Shown here one piece after another: positions 12,219 through 23,930 of a DNA stretch of 64,000 bases. The stretch is from Motacilla alba alba (lineage: Eukaryota; Chordata; Aves; Passeriformes; Motacillidae): positions 51,661,652 through 51,725,651 of the forward strand of contig NC_052017.1 in the NCBI RefSeq assembly GCF_015832195.1, read 5' to 3'. Numbering within the stretch: the stretch's first letter is position 1; every line of letters starts with the position of its first letter. Under the pieces are notes generated by a model. It was not told the DNA's origin. It was given only the letters and a program-made list of their open reading frames with translations, and ran no database searches. A program made the position numbers and the translations under genes.

Positions 12219-13654
12219 CAGGGAAGTACTGAGATGTTGCAAGTGCAGCTGAAAGAATGGCAAAGAGATTGAGAGACCTGACCTCTCACTTTTGTGACTT
12301 GATAGATCAACTTAGCTGCCTGTGAAGTGGTAATTTGGTTTGTTTCTTTTACAGAACAGAGGTCCTACATTGCCTCTTTTTCTCTTCTCCTTGGAAATGT
12401 CATTCAGTCTGGGAAAATTTGGGTGGATTCAGTTTTTCATCATATCACCACATTAGAATAATATATTTGGAAGGGTTATCAAGGATTTTCTACATTGCTT
12501 TCGTACAGGCATTTGTATATAAACTTTCTTCCATATGTTTCAGTGCCCTCACACCAGTTGGGTTGTTTTTCATTGCTATTCATATGTTGGAGGCTAAAAC
12601 CATTGCTATAATCGTGTTCATATACCTTCATGATTTTTAAACATGCTTATTCTGATTCTGTGTTATACTCAAAAATACCTTGAATCCATTATCTTGCTCT
12701 GTTGAATTAGTTTCAATATTTTACCTAAAGCTAAATACACCTCCCATGTTTTGTGGAAGCTGCTTTGAAATTAAACAGAAATTTGAGAAGCTTCTGTTGG
12801 CTGCCTCAGAGTGTCAAGCACATGAAATATTCCTCCCACCCCCTGGAAAATTAAGAACTAAAGAAATATTGTTCCCCCCCCCCACTTCTAGCTAGATTTG
12901 AACTGGAAGAACATAAAGTCACACTATTATGAAATTCTGATTTTTCCTTCAGTGTTGTTTGAGAAATGATGGAAGAGTTCAGTGCATTAATAAAGCAGTT
13001 TAGACACCCATCTGCCACAGTGGTGGAGCTCAGAAGATCAAAAGAACATTCTCATCTGCTTGACACACACACACACACCCAGTGTTTGCTCATTAATGGT
13101 ATACTTTTAGTGTAGGTTATAACTGTACACGTTGTACAACAAAGCGTTGCCATGAAGTCCCCTGTCCCTAGGGAACAGAAGGAGCAGAAAGAAAAGTGGT
13201 TGATTAAAGCATTCTCAGCAGCTGAGAACATCCCTAACACTGACACGTTTTATTGTGAACTTAGAAAGGGTGGGAAGAATAACTGCTCACCACCATCTTC
13301 ATTTGATGGTATTGTTCAGAATAAATCCCCCACTGGTAGAATAATCCCTGATAAGAGGCATTCTACCTTTCAGAAGTCATGCTCTCAAAGCATACACAGT
13401 GGGGAGATGTTGTAGTATCAGTGCTCTATAAAATATGCACAAATTGTTTTGAGGTTGCCCATCTGTTCTGTTTTGGTGACAGAAAATAAAGGTCTAGATA
13501 TGTGTGTCTTAAACCAAATATGACCCATTTTAGGTTTTGAAGTAAAAGAGAGTTTGTCCTTCCCTGACAGAGACAAGATCCGTTGTGTTTTTCCTGATAC
13601 TCATTCCATAGGGTTTCTAAAGACCCAAACTTAACTGAAAAGCAAAAAGCCTGT
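12219..13654. other. unassigned non-coding sequence
   Basis: No exon or regulatory element could be supported. A poly-C run (12874-12883) and a short AC repeat are the only structures seen. Open frames at 12335-12640 and 13152-13415 show no family resemblance. Confidence 0.5.
13063..13078. repeat. (AC)n microsatellite, 8 units
   Basis: A short AC dinucleotide run with no interruptions, in otherwise unremarkable sequence. Confidence 0.9.
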
Positions 13655-13732
13655 GGTGGGGAGTGGAGAGGTTGGAACTAGACAACCTTTAATGTCCCTT
13701 CCAACACAGACCATTCCATTATTCTGTGATTT
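13655..13732 (+). mobile_element. CR1 LINE 3' terminal fragment, sense
   Basis: About 80 bases match the extreme 3' end of CR1: 'gaggttggaactagacaacc', then 'tgtcccttccaacacagacc', then a tail remnant 'attccattattctgtgattt'. It is severely 5'-truncated. Confidence 0.85.
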
Positions 13733-14799
13733 GCTTACTGGTTTTGCAATTTTAGAAAATAAATTTTCTCACCTCTAGTTTAGGAAAATCCCAGTTGTAA
13801 TGAGGTTAACTGGGTGTATTCCAGATCACACTCATTCCTTGCATGGTAGCATTGACTTAGTGGCAGAGCACCAGAAACCAATCTGGCCCTTTCTCTCCAT
13901 GAAAGCGAAAGTGTGTTAGGCAGGCATTTCAGCACGCAGGGTAACGTGCCTTTGGATCGTACACAGCTAATCCTCTTTATACTTTGCTGACTGTAACCTG
14001 CTTAGTCTTACATGAAATGTATTCGTCGTCTTTTCCTGAGCCTGATCCAAAGCCTGTTGAAGTCAGTGGAAAGAGTCCAGATATTTTTTCAGTAGTTTTG
14101 GAGTTGACTCTATATGAACAGCTGGTCTAGCACTGAGTCTTGTAGTTGAAAGACAAGGAAAATAAGCAGCAACAAACCACATTTGACTCGGTGCTGTATT
14201 ACATATATAAATGAAAGTAATGTGAAACTTGTAAAACCAGACTGGACAAAACACTCTGAAACATGCTGCAGGGAACAGTCTAGTGCTAGCAGGGGAATAA
14301 GTTAGCTATTTAATGATTTCTTTTCCATAGCTTTTACTTTTCCACATATTCTGTAATGTAACAGTACTTTTTTCTCCTTGGGCAAATAGCTGTCAGACAG
14401 CAGCACTGGAATGAGAATATAAGAGAGTTTGCTTTTACCTTACATTACAAAAGAAGTATGAATACCTTGTTTTATTCCAAGTATAAAATTACAGGTGTCA
14501 AATAATTTGGTGCTTTAAATCCTGTGCCAGAAAAGTAATCCAGTAAAAATAGCTATGTCCTGTCAAAGCTGAGCAGTTAGTATTGTTATTACAGTTTCTT
14601 GCATGGCTCCAACAGTATAAGATGGCAAAAACAAGTGTAAGAGACCAGCAAGAAACTTGCCTGGAATCACCCAGAGCATAGAAAGACAGAATGGAAATGA
14701 GGTAAACCTAAAGACCCAAAGTGAGAATCTGCCTGGTCTGATTTACAGTTGGTTTGTACTTTAAAAATGCTGTTAAACAAAAGCTTGTTAACATCTTAG
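13733..14799. other. unassigned, with a relic of an old amniote repeat
   Basis: No gene was found. Around 14036-14072 the sequence 'gcctgatccaaagcctgttg' followed by aagtcagtgga resembles an old interspersed repeat that is common in turtles, crocodiles and birds. I cannot name its family with certainty. Confidence 0.4.
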
Positions 14800-15055
14800 G
14801 GGCTGATTCTTACCCAGAGATCCCAAAGAGTTAAATTAAAGAGTAATTTGTGCTGGGTTCTGGGTGAGGATGTGGTTGATCCTCTGTCCTAAGGAGTGTA
14901 CCATTTAAAAAGTAGAAGAATATTTAGCTGGAAAGGTTGCAGAATTTTATCATATCCACTTTACAAGTGGGAGTGCAAAACGGGGTGAAGAAGTTTTGGC
15001 TAGGTTAAACAGTCGGGGTCTGAGTTGTCTGTGGCAGTGAACCCCTAAGTCCTGT
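14800..15055 (+). repeat. ancient MIR/CORE-SINE-like relic
   Basis: The stretch begins with a 'ggggctgattcttacccaga' motif seen in old amniote repeats. From about 14940 it follows the order of a MIR-type SINE 3' half: ttttatcatatccactttaca, gtggg, a decayed gaggttaag-like segment, a 'ggctaggttaaacagtc' block, and ggcagtgaacccctaagtcc. Identity to my recollection of the consensus is only moderate, so the family name is tentative. Such relics are shared across amniotes and do not encode anything. Confidence 0.4.
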
Positions 15056-18000
15056 CAAGTGCTTTGCAAACAAGTCCATCCATACCTAACTGTGATGTGG
15101 ATGTGAAGTTGTGAATGAATGTATGTGGTGAAGTTTCCTGTGGACCTGAAGTAAAATAGGAGATACAAGAACAAGTAAGAGCAGAACTATGGGTTTTGGT
15201 ATGTAAATTTCTCTTCAAAAGATTGTGAAGAGCCAGACACACTTTATGCAGCTTCTGGAATTTAGGTTAATACTTTTGTTGTCCATTCCACAAAAGCTAG
15301 GACAGAAGAAAATGTATATGGTAGATTATGTCTACTAGGGGGCAGAAAAATCACTGCATTTAATGCTCTTTTTCAGGTCTTCAAAGTTACAGTGAAACCT
15401 GGACAGAGACAGCCTGATTTGCTAAATTGGGAACATACTGCCTCAGTCAGTATGGATGTTAGGGAGCTAATTAAAGGACATAGCAGCTGACAAGTGAATC
15501 TTCAATCCCTGTCAAATCCCTTAAGTTTATAACAAGTGTGAAGCAGTTCATATAGAAAAGAAATCTTTACTCCTGAATTCACGTTTCCAGATGAGATGTG
15601 TTTATTTTTGTGGTAATAATCAGAACACATTTTACTTAATATTTTTAGCGTGAATTCTGTCTGCTTTATAAATCACTTCCCAAATCCCAGCTCTCTTCCC
15701 CTACTTCTTGAAAACCATGGGAGTCATATTAGTTGTCCACACTGGTATTTGAAGTAAGTGGTATGAAGGGTGTGTCAGGCTGCATAGTATGCTGCTGAAC
15801 AGCAGACCAAATCCTAGTGCTTAGAGGCTGCAGTTGTGCTGAAAGGTCAGAAACAACAAGGACATGTAGTGTTCCAAAACTTGTCTGTCCTGAGATAGTG
15901 AGGAACAGTCACATGTTTTGATTTACAGAAAAACTCTGGTTTCTTTTTTTTTTTTCTTTGCAAACCACATGCTCTTGCTGAATATAAATATCTCATGGTG
16001 CAATGATTAAATCCATTTTGGGTTTGTTTCCATTAATCTGTGAAAAGACTGTGCCAAAACCCAGAATTAGCTATGAAGGATAAATTGTGGGGTTTTTTAC
16101 ATTTCTGAAAAAAATCGGTAGTAGGTTGTCAGTACATCAAAGGATGCATCTAGTGTACCTCGGTATGCTGTAACGTGAGCTATTTGTTCAAAAGTTAGCC
16201 CTAGTTAACTAACATGACTATTCATTCTAAAATAAGCACTCAGGCAGTGTTTGCTTCCAGGCAAATACTTGTTCTGCTACAGTTCCTTCTCAGCTCAGCT
16301 GCCTCTGATCCCCTTTGCAAGTGCCAAAGTTGTTAGCCTTTGTAGTCATGAGAGTTAATTACCACTCATTTTGTTCACTTTTCTGCATGGCCAAAAGCTT
16401 TTATGTCTTTTACATGATTTGGGAGTGGAAAGACTTGCCTGCATTAAGGGTCTGTTTCTTATGCAATAGGTGATTAATAGTTGCCAAGAAGTGGTCTGCC
16501 ACATGTGTGCTGGCAGGTTGGTGGCTGTGCAGCTGCACTGCTCATTACATGGCTGGGCTGGGTAAGCACAGAGCATCTGATGGTGGAGATAGGCTCCAGG
16601 GCCCCGCAGGAGATCCAGGTTAGGTAAACTGGGCCACCTGGGCTGTGGTGGCTAGATGTGGCATCTGGGGACAGATGGAATGGATCTACTGGGGTTGAAG
16701 CCCGGATATGTATAGAGAAGACCAGGAGCTATGATATGGGGCAGTCAGTAAGGAGCAGAGGAAGATGTCAATAGCAGGCTAAAGCAATTCATATAGCAGT
16801 CAGCTGTGCACAGCGTAGCCCTTTGGTATTGGACTGGGCTCCCTTAGTTTTGGGAGTGTTTGCGTAGTAGGAGAGGAGCATGTATTATTGTTTAGCTTTC
16901 ATATCAGTCCAAGCAAACTAGGTTTATCTCCCAGCTCAAAAGCATTGTCCCCACAGAAATGGATATTCAGACACAGTGCTCTTTAGAGGTTATGGCCTGC
17001 AGTAGCAGGAAGCTCAGGAGAGACTGCATACTTTTAGTATCTCTAAGGTCTGGAGCTTTTTCCTTGAATTATGTTTTTCCTTTTCAGCTAAATAAACCAT
17101 AGCAAAAGGCCTTTCACTGTGTGCTAAGATATTCTCAAGTGTTCTTGTTTCCAAGGGTGACTTTAGTGAGGGCAGCGATGCAGTCTCAGAACAGAGCTCT
17201 TACGTGTCCCAGTTACAGAATTACTTCCCGTGCTGCTGACAGCTTGATTTGTGAAAGAAAAAAGAATGGCAAAACAAAACTCAACCCACAGTCTGTGCAA
17301 GAGAGAAAAACACAGACTTGCTGTACTTTAGGGAAAGTGTCAGACACAAACATTTCAAAGGAGGAAAGCTTGTAGTCTTCATGTACATGATAAAAATTAT
17401 TTTACCAAGGGTAAGTCACATAACTGTAACTATTTTTAAGGTTTAAAAATTTCCTGTTTAATACCTATGGGATAAGTCTGTGCAGCTAGCTGGAGGCAAA
17501 TTTTAACCTTGGACCATTGAAATCTGTTGACCTGTGGTTTGGTACAGAGCTGGTCATTGTTGTTTTTTTCCTGCTTTGAAATAAAGGATATCTGGGAAAC
17601 CTCTAGTACCACCATCCCCCAAAACAAAACAAAACAAAAAAAAATCCACATGTCTGACTGTGTGCTAGACCTGCTTTACTTAGCTGCCAAGTGTTGCAAA
17701 GTAGCCAGATACTGAAAATGCTGCTAATCAAGCAGATACTTGGACACTCATCATTATGTATTTATACTGGTAAATACTAAGAGGACTTAAAGTGCATGTA
17801 TAATTTCAGAGCTGTTTAGTTCTGGTTTAAGACTAAACAGTAGTTGTAGAAAAAGAAGACTGAACTGTTCTGCAGTTGAGCAAGCAATTTTATTTCTAAA
17901 GCAAAATCTCATGCACTACAGGGCTCATGATTCAGAAATCTGGTACAATGCTGAAGGAAGCTGTGTCTTGATTTGTAGCTTATGAAAACAGAATTTTGCT

Positions 18001-21000
18001 AATAAATGTGTTCTTCAGAATTACAGACCAGCAGATTCTTAAATGTGGAGGTCATGGCTTTGTCTTGAACAGTAGCCTCCTATGACTACTGCATACTGTA
18101 TTTTTATGATAGGTGAGACAGCTTCTTCCTGGCTACTTAGTTATGTCACCATTAAATGGAGAAAAGGAATTGGGATGACCTCGTCTGGAAGGGGTAAAGC
18201 AAATAGCAAAGCACTGCCATTGGTGAAACAAACTTGCTTTAAGCGCATTCTCTAGTTAGTCTGAGTCATCAGCCATCAATCATCATTTGTTCTCTTCCTC
18301 CTCCTCTGTCTTTGCCTGTACTGCATTATAAAGCAGTGCTGTGACTGGAATCAGGGGTGCACTATCTGGGAGTGGTCCTGAGAGAAGAAAGGGATGGGGA
18401 CTGTGGGTAGGGTCTGAGCCGAGGCATGGAGAGACAAGCAGAGCCTAGTTTGCAAGAACTGCTTGAGTCAAGTGCTTCCTCTTAAAAATAGCTCTGGAAG
18501 GACATATCCAACCGTGGATACCATGCAAGCCATGCATTAGTCCAGTAGCTTCCTTGGTGCCTGTTCTCTGCACTGCCTGTTCTACCTCTCAAGCCTGGAG
18601 TTGCCCCTGTTGCTTCCTCCTGATCCGGACTTTGGTTCCAGACTGTGTATTCCTCTTCTTGTCATTGCCCCATCCTCAGATGTTCACAGTTACTCACAGT
18701 GCACAATGTCCTAAAGTCAGCCAAATACACAGTTTTGAGGATGCACTTCTAGCATGTGCTGAGCTCAGGAATCTGCCTTCACCAATTTAATTCCCTTATA
18801 AGAACATGTCAGAAATGTTTTCTTCTCTTAGCATGTCTGTATACATATGTATGTTCACCTGCGTATCTGTGTGTATATCCCATTATTAACAGTGAGCATT
18901 AAGTGTAGACATCAGGGATGAAATGGACTGTAAAATTTCCATGCTGTCTGCCCAAACAGCACATTGGCTGAAAAAGAATGCTCAGATGTTTATAAAAGCT
19001 AGACTGAATGATGATGATGAGGATAATGATGGTGTTTCTATGTGGGGGGGATGATGTCTCTCAACTGGCAAACTTTTCTGAAACTCAGAAATGTTAGCTA
19101 TGTGATATGCCATCTTTTCAAATTTGTGATTCCAGTTTTCTGCTCTGTTAGAGCACCATGTAGATTGAGCAAAACAAAGTTAGTGCTATGACAAAATGTT
19201 TTGATATCTTGTACTAATTCAAGAGAGGGTTTCTCACGTCTCCGTGGGAGAGAGCTGGTTGGCAACCTGGGCTGAGGCTGCAGGAACCCCAGTTTTGGTG
19301 ACAGTAGCAGTGTCATTGGTTTTGTTCTTCCACAGGACGACAGGATGAACGCAGAACCAGGAGTGGAATTAAGGTGGCAAATCTGTAGATTGAAGAATAT
19401 AAATTCAGTTATAGTATTGGTTATGCTGTTAGCCAAGTTCAGCCAATTGTATTTATGTTGAGCAACACCCAGAGCCTGCTGGAGCCAGTGGCAGTTTTGC
19501 CCTCAGTTTTCCTGAGGAGGAGGATTTTGCTTATTGTTTAAATTAGCTATATCTTCATGGGAGCATGTGGGAGCAAATGCAAAGGTCTTGAATTGAATAA
19601 GCCAGTAAGCAGCTTTATGCATTTATTTTGTTACTCAGGTAAAAGCTGAGACAGCAAAACCCATCTGCTAAGCCTTCAACACGTCTCTATAAAATCTATG
19701 TTAGGGTAAGAGTATTCTTTTCTATTTTATTTATGGCCTTGGCTGCCTGAATGAATGCATCTGGAGCTCAGATGTCTGATGCCCTTATTGTAAATTAGTT
19801 AACTTGAAAAACTGCACGCACTGTCAGATCTTTGCTGTGGAAATGCCAGGCTCTGTAGTGGAGGTGCTTTTGTGTGTGCATATGTTTTTTATGTGAAAAG
19901 ACTCTTGAATTTTATGCATAAACACTATTCTATGTCTCTCTCTTTATTTTTTTCCCCTCCCTCTTTTGTTACAGACTGTGGACTAGCATTGAATATTCAG
20001 GGAAAGCTCCCCAGGGAGATTAGGGACATGGACAGATTTTAAACAGAGCCCTAATGCATGGACACGAAAGGACAAACATTCTAGTGGGAATACTTGTGCA
20101 AATTCCCTGCTTTGGGGTCAAAATGCATTAAACAGCTGCTTGCATGCTAAAGATGCTTTTAAAATCAATAGAGACCAGGAATTATAAAATGTATAAGTAG
20201 AGATGGTGCTCAGTGAGAGTAGAAGTACTTTGGTGATGCCTTTTGTTGTACATCATACAACAGTATATAGCAGTCCTAGAGAGGAGTGCATCTATAAATC
20301 CCTTTCTGCAGGGCTCAGAATCCCAGATTGTGCTGAAACTTACTTCAGGCTGGATTTGTCCTTATCCTTCCATGTCCTGGAGGGCTATGGGAACTGAGAC
20401 TTAACAACAGTAGGAATTAGATGCCTTGACATGAATAAACTTCTGTTACCATCAGTTACTCTGATTACACTGTTGTGGAAGATAGCTTATTGCTATATTT
20501 AATAAATCTACGTTAAAAGAAATTGGATGAAGCCATTGCACAAACAAGCAGTAACAGTACATATATTTGGGGCTGCTGTGCAGTAGCTAAATTTAGGTAG
20601 AGTCCAGCTGTAAAAACTGGCAAACTGGATGGGTCAGCATCTGAAACTGGGTTGTATAACAGCCACATGGTAATATCAAAGCTGCAGAGTGGCTTTAATT
20701 GCCCCAGAGGTAGTATTTATTGTATTGCTATGTGCATATTTAAGAATAAATGCAATTTTAAAAAATATTTCATTCTGAAATAAATATATTGCCTTACTGT
20801 TGCTGCACATTTGCTTTATGGGTCCTTCAGCCTGACTTCACATTACTTCTGAGCCCTGTCCTCTGAAATGGAAACAGGTATTATCTACAATATAGAACTG
20901 CAGCAGCATTTGTATAATACTTAGATCATTCAAGTTCCCATTATAGACCACGTTTTATTACATGTACATTTCATAAGGCCCATTGCCTCTATTGCCGCTG

Positions 21001-22089
21001 TCTCATGTTATGGTAATCCCTAAAGAAGCTGCCACTAAATTGACATCCTTTGTTTTACATGTTGCATGCTTGTAGCTGCTGCAAGCATTTGACAGGTTCA
21101 AAGTCCATATTTCTTAAGTTCCATCTTAGTTTGGGGCAAAATAACAGGTCTTCAGTGTGGTGCCCTGCAGACTGCACTCTGCAGCCTGCAGCTTTTTATT
21201 GCTGCCTGCTTCCTGACTGTCCCCATAGTTCTTCCTTTGGCTCCTCTTTGCTTTCTACTGGTCCAGGCATTTTTTTCCAACCTCACAGCTTTTTTCTGGC
21301 CTACCACTCCTAATTGTGCTCTTTAAACCATTCCTTGGAGACATCTTCTCTGCACTAAAAGTTGTTTCCAAGCTTATTCTGCAAGCTGGTTTCGAGGACT
21401 GTGTTGGGTGTATGTACCCCATTTGCCTCTTGTAAGACAGCAGTCAAGTCCCACTCCGCAGCTATAAGAGATTGAACTGCAGCTGCTGTACATGTGAGAT
21501 ATAATTTTGGATTGTTTCAGAATGAGGTGGCCTCTCTAACCTTGGCCTGGCTCTCAGAAATGCCTGTGGTGTAACCACATGCAACAGTTTGTGTTTTGGA
21601 TGTTAAAGGGCACAGTTCTCTGTGACAACACAACTGCTGTTAGCATAAATGGCAGGATTTCGCATCTGCACTCATACATGGCCACTAAAGCTAATCAGCC
21701 ACCAAGGCAAGTCAGACCCCTCTCCACAGGCTGGTCCTTGCTCAAATAAATACTCTGAGCCCCCTGAGACAGCACTTCTGGCATTAACCTGAGTGCCCTT
21801 ACATACCCCTCCTTTTCATCCCTAAAATGCACAGGTGTTTCTTAAATGAGTCTTGTGTCTACTTCTGCCAGGCTTGGCTGTTTCACAGAAGTGCTTGAAG
21901 AAAATGAAATGCTAAAGGCCGGGAATGTTTTTGTGAGCTTGTGGTAGGTACTTTTCCACAGGAGGCGGGATGCACCGTGCAGTCGGCTTGGATTCTGTTG
22001 GGGCTGCTCCCCCTCAGTTATGTGCTACATGACTGAGGGGTTCAAAGGGAGGCCGGGAGGAGCCCACAAAAGCAGGACTAGGGAGTGAA
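15056..22089. other. gene-free stretch, probable intron or intergenic
   Basis: About 7 kb with no supported exon. It contains one CTCF-like motif (listed separately), an 11-base poly-T near 15944, a short ATG/GAT run near 19009-19027, and another old-repeat fragment at 19471-19530 (gagcctgctggagccagtgg followed by cagttttgcc). Open frames here are at most 112 codons and show no resemblance to known families. Confidence 0.5.
15332..15345 (+). promoter_or_regulatory. CTCF-like binding motif
   Basis: The bases CTACTAGGGGGCAG differ at one position from the core CCACTAGGGGGCAG of the vertebrate CTCF consensus. It lies in an otherwise plain non-coding stretch. A single motif match cannot show occupancy. 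Confidence 0.4.
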
Positions 22090-22270
22090 ATGAAGCCACT
22101 TTCCGTAGCGTTCTTCCATCCGAAGGGGAAGGTGCATGACGCTTGCGCGTGTGTCCAGAAGGTGGCACCGGCAGCCCGAGCCTGCCGGCAGCTCGTGCTT
22201 GTCCGGCCCAGCCGCCCCGCTTGGAAACACCCTCGCTAATCCGGGGTCTCAGCCTCCTTAAAGGCTCTCA
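22090..22270. promoter_or_regulatory. isolated CpG-rich cluster, possible intronic promoter or enhancer
   Basis: About 180 bases with some fifteen CpG dinucleotides, including ttgcgcgtg, accggcagcccg, gccgccccgc and aatccgggg, set in CpG-poor surroundings. The patch is too short for a classic island but is one of only three such clusters in the window. Conserved CpG in bird DNA usually means unmethylated regulatory sequence. An alternative start of COA1 or an unknown transcript is possible; I see no obvious exon. Confidence 0.45.
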
Positions 22271-23892
22271 GCCCTTTAAGCTTGTAACTAAGCCGGTGCT
22301 CTCATTGCCTGGCTGCAGGCCTCTGAGCCCACGGGTGACAGGCTTGAGGGGTGACCAGTCATCGGTGTGACTGGGATCTTGGGACTTTGAATAAGCAGCT
22401 AAGTGCTGGCAGGAGCAGAAGCTCTAAGCTGCTGGATCTTTACCTCCTTATTACAAAATTAGTTGAAAAAAAAAAAGCAGCCCTGCATGGTGTCTCTGGA
22501 CAGGCTTTTCTCCACTTCAACAATAAAACTATGGCTTGCAACAGATGTGTTATTACACGTGCTGGCTAGCATTTCTCAGGTGTCACAACTCTAAATACTA
22601 GAAGAAGAGACGATACTTTATTTTCTCTGTTTTGGGGAAATCTCTGTGAATGTGAAAGGTAGACCTGGAGCAGGGGTTTTGCACTGTGATCTGACACCTT
22701 CAGCCAAAGCATGAGGTGAGGAGATGCCTTGGTGCTGGAGGGCTCTCAGCTCAGCATCCCCAGGCAGTGAAGCTGTTCTGCTACAAAGGAGAGTAGATAA
22801 AATTTTTGAGCATGCTTGAGGAGTCAGATGAGTTAGGATTTTCTGCAAGAGTGATTCTGGCTATTATGTTTCCTTTCTTGAGATGGAACATAGCTTTCTT
22901 AATTTAGGCAATGGTGTCCCAACCTCAGAAACCACAGGGTTCCATGTGAAATTTTGGAGATATCCTGCTCTCCATGTTGGCGAGTTGATTTCCATTTTCC
23001 CTTACTAGCATTATTGCTTTTGGTTATAAAATTTAGAAAACCCAACATATTTTCTTCCCTCTTCCCTTCCTGTCTCACCTCAGCAGGAGCCCAAACCAGT
23101 CTCCTCTGCCCACCACTTGGAGCCAACTGCTATGGTAGGAAGGAGAAGGCAGGCACCAAGCCAGCTACTGGTTGCGGTGCCTGTGCCAGCCCTCATCTTC
23201 CAGCCACTGCCCCCTGCTCCCTCCATGGCAGCAGTCCAGTTGTGAACATTTAGCAGGCAGGAGCAGATACTTGAGGGTAAGCAGTGGTCCGCCTACTGAA
23301 CATGCTGGTCACTTTTGCAAAAAAAAAAAACAACAAAACAACACCCAAAATATCTCCAAACTTCCAAAGCTCTATTCTGTGCTGGTTCTTAGGCACTATT
23401 AGTTCTCATCTAGTGGCATGAGATTGAAAAGCTGTCTGGAATAAACTCCCCATATCTGGGCACAGTGTGTTACTGTGTGCCTTCACTTTAATAGTGTCCT
23501 GAAAGGACCCTTTTTCTTTAGAGGTATAAACTGAGTAGCTAGAAGTACAGGTAATAGGGTCCATTTAAATTTTATAAAGGTTTTACCACTAGGGAGGAAA
23601 TGTGTAGGTTGAAAATAAGGAGCAGAGGAGAAATTATTTCAAGTTTCACAGTTGTCATTGTGCTGGAACAGCTTGCTTTTTTCCCAGGTGCTTATCTGCT
23701 GTTGATGGCTTTTGGCATTCTGCATATGCAGGAAGGCAGAATATGCAGCTGGACAAGAGGGCTGCATACAGAGAGAACATTTTTGACCTTGCAGCAGCTT
23801 CAGATGTTGCAGTTCCTTCTTATTTCTTCCTATGTTCTTTGTTTCTTATATAGTTTCCTCATTTAACATAGTTTAGGGGTTAGGATTCTTTG

Positions 23893-23930
23893 GTTTTTTT
23901 TTTTTTTCTTGTTTTTTTTTTCTTTTTTTT
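23893..23930. repeat. poly-T tract, interrupted
   Basis: About 38 bases of nearly pure T, broken by short C and G interruptions. It may be the reverse complement of an old poly-A tail, but no retrocopy body is recognisable beside it. Confidence 0.9.

Noticed and set aside
23575..23602. second CTCF-like motif, ccactagggagg
   Set aside because: Two mismatches at critical core positions, so too weak to list.
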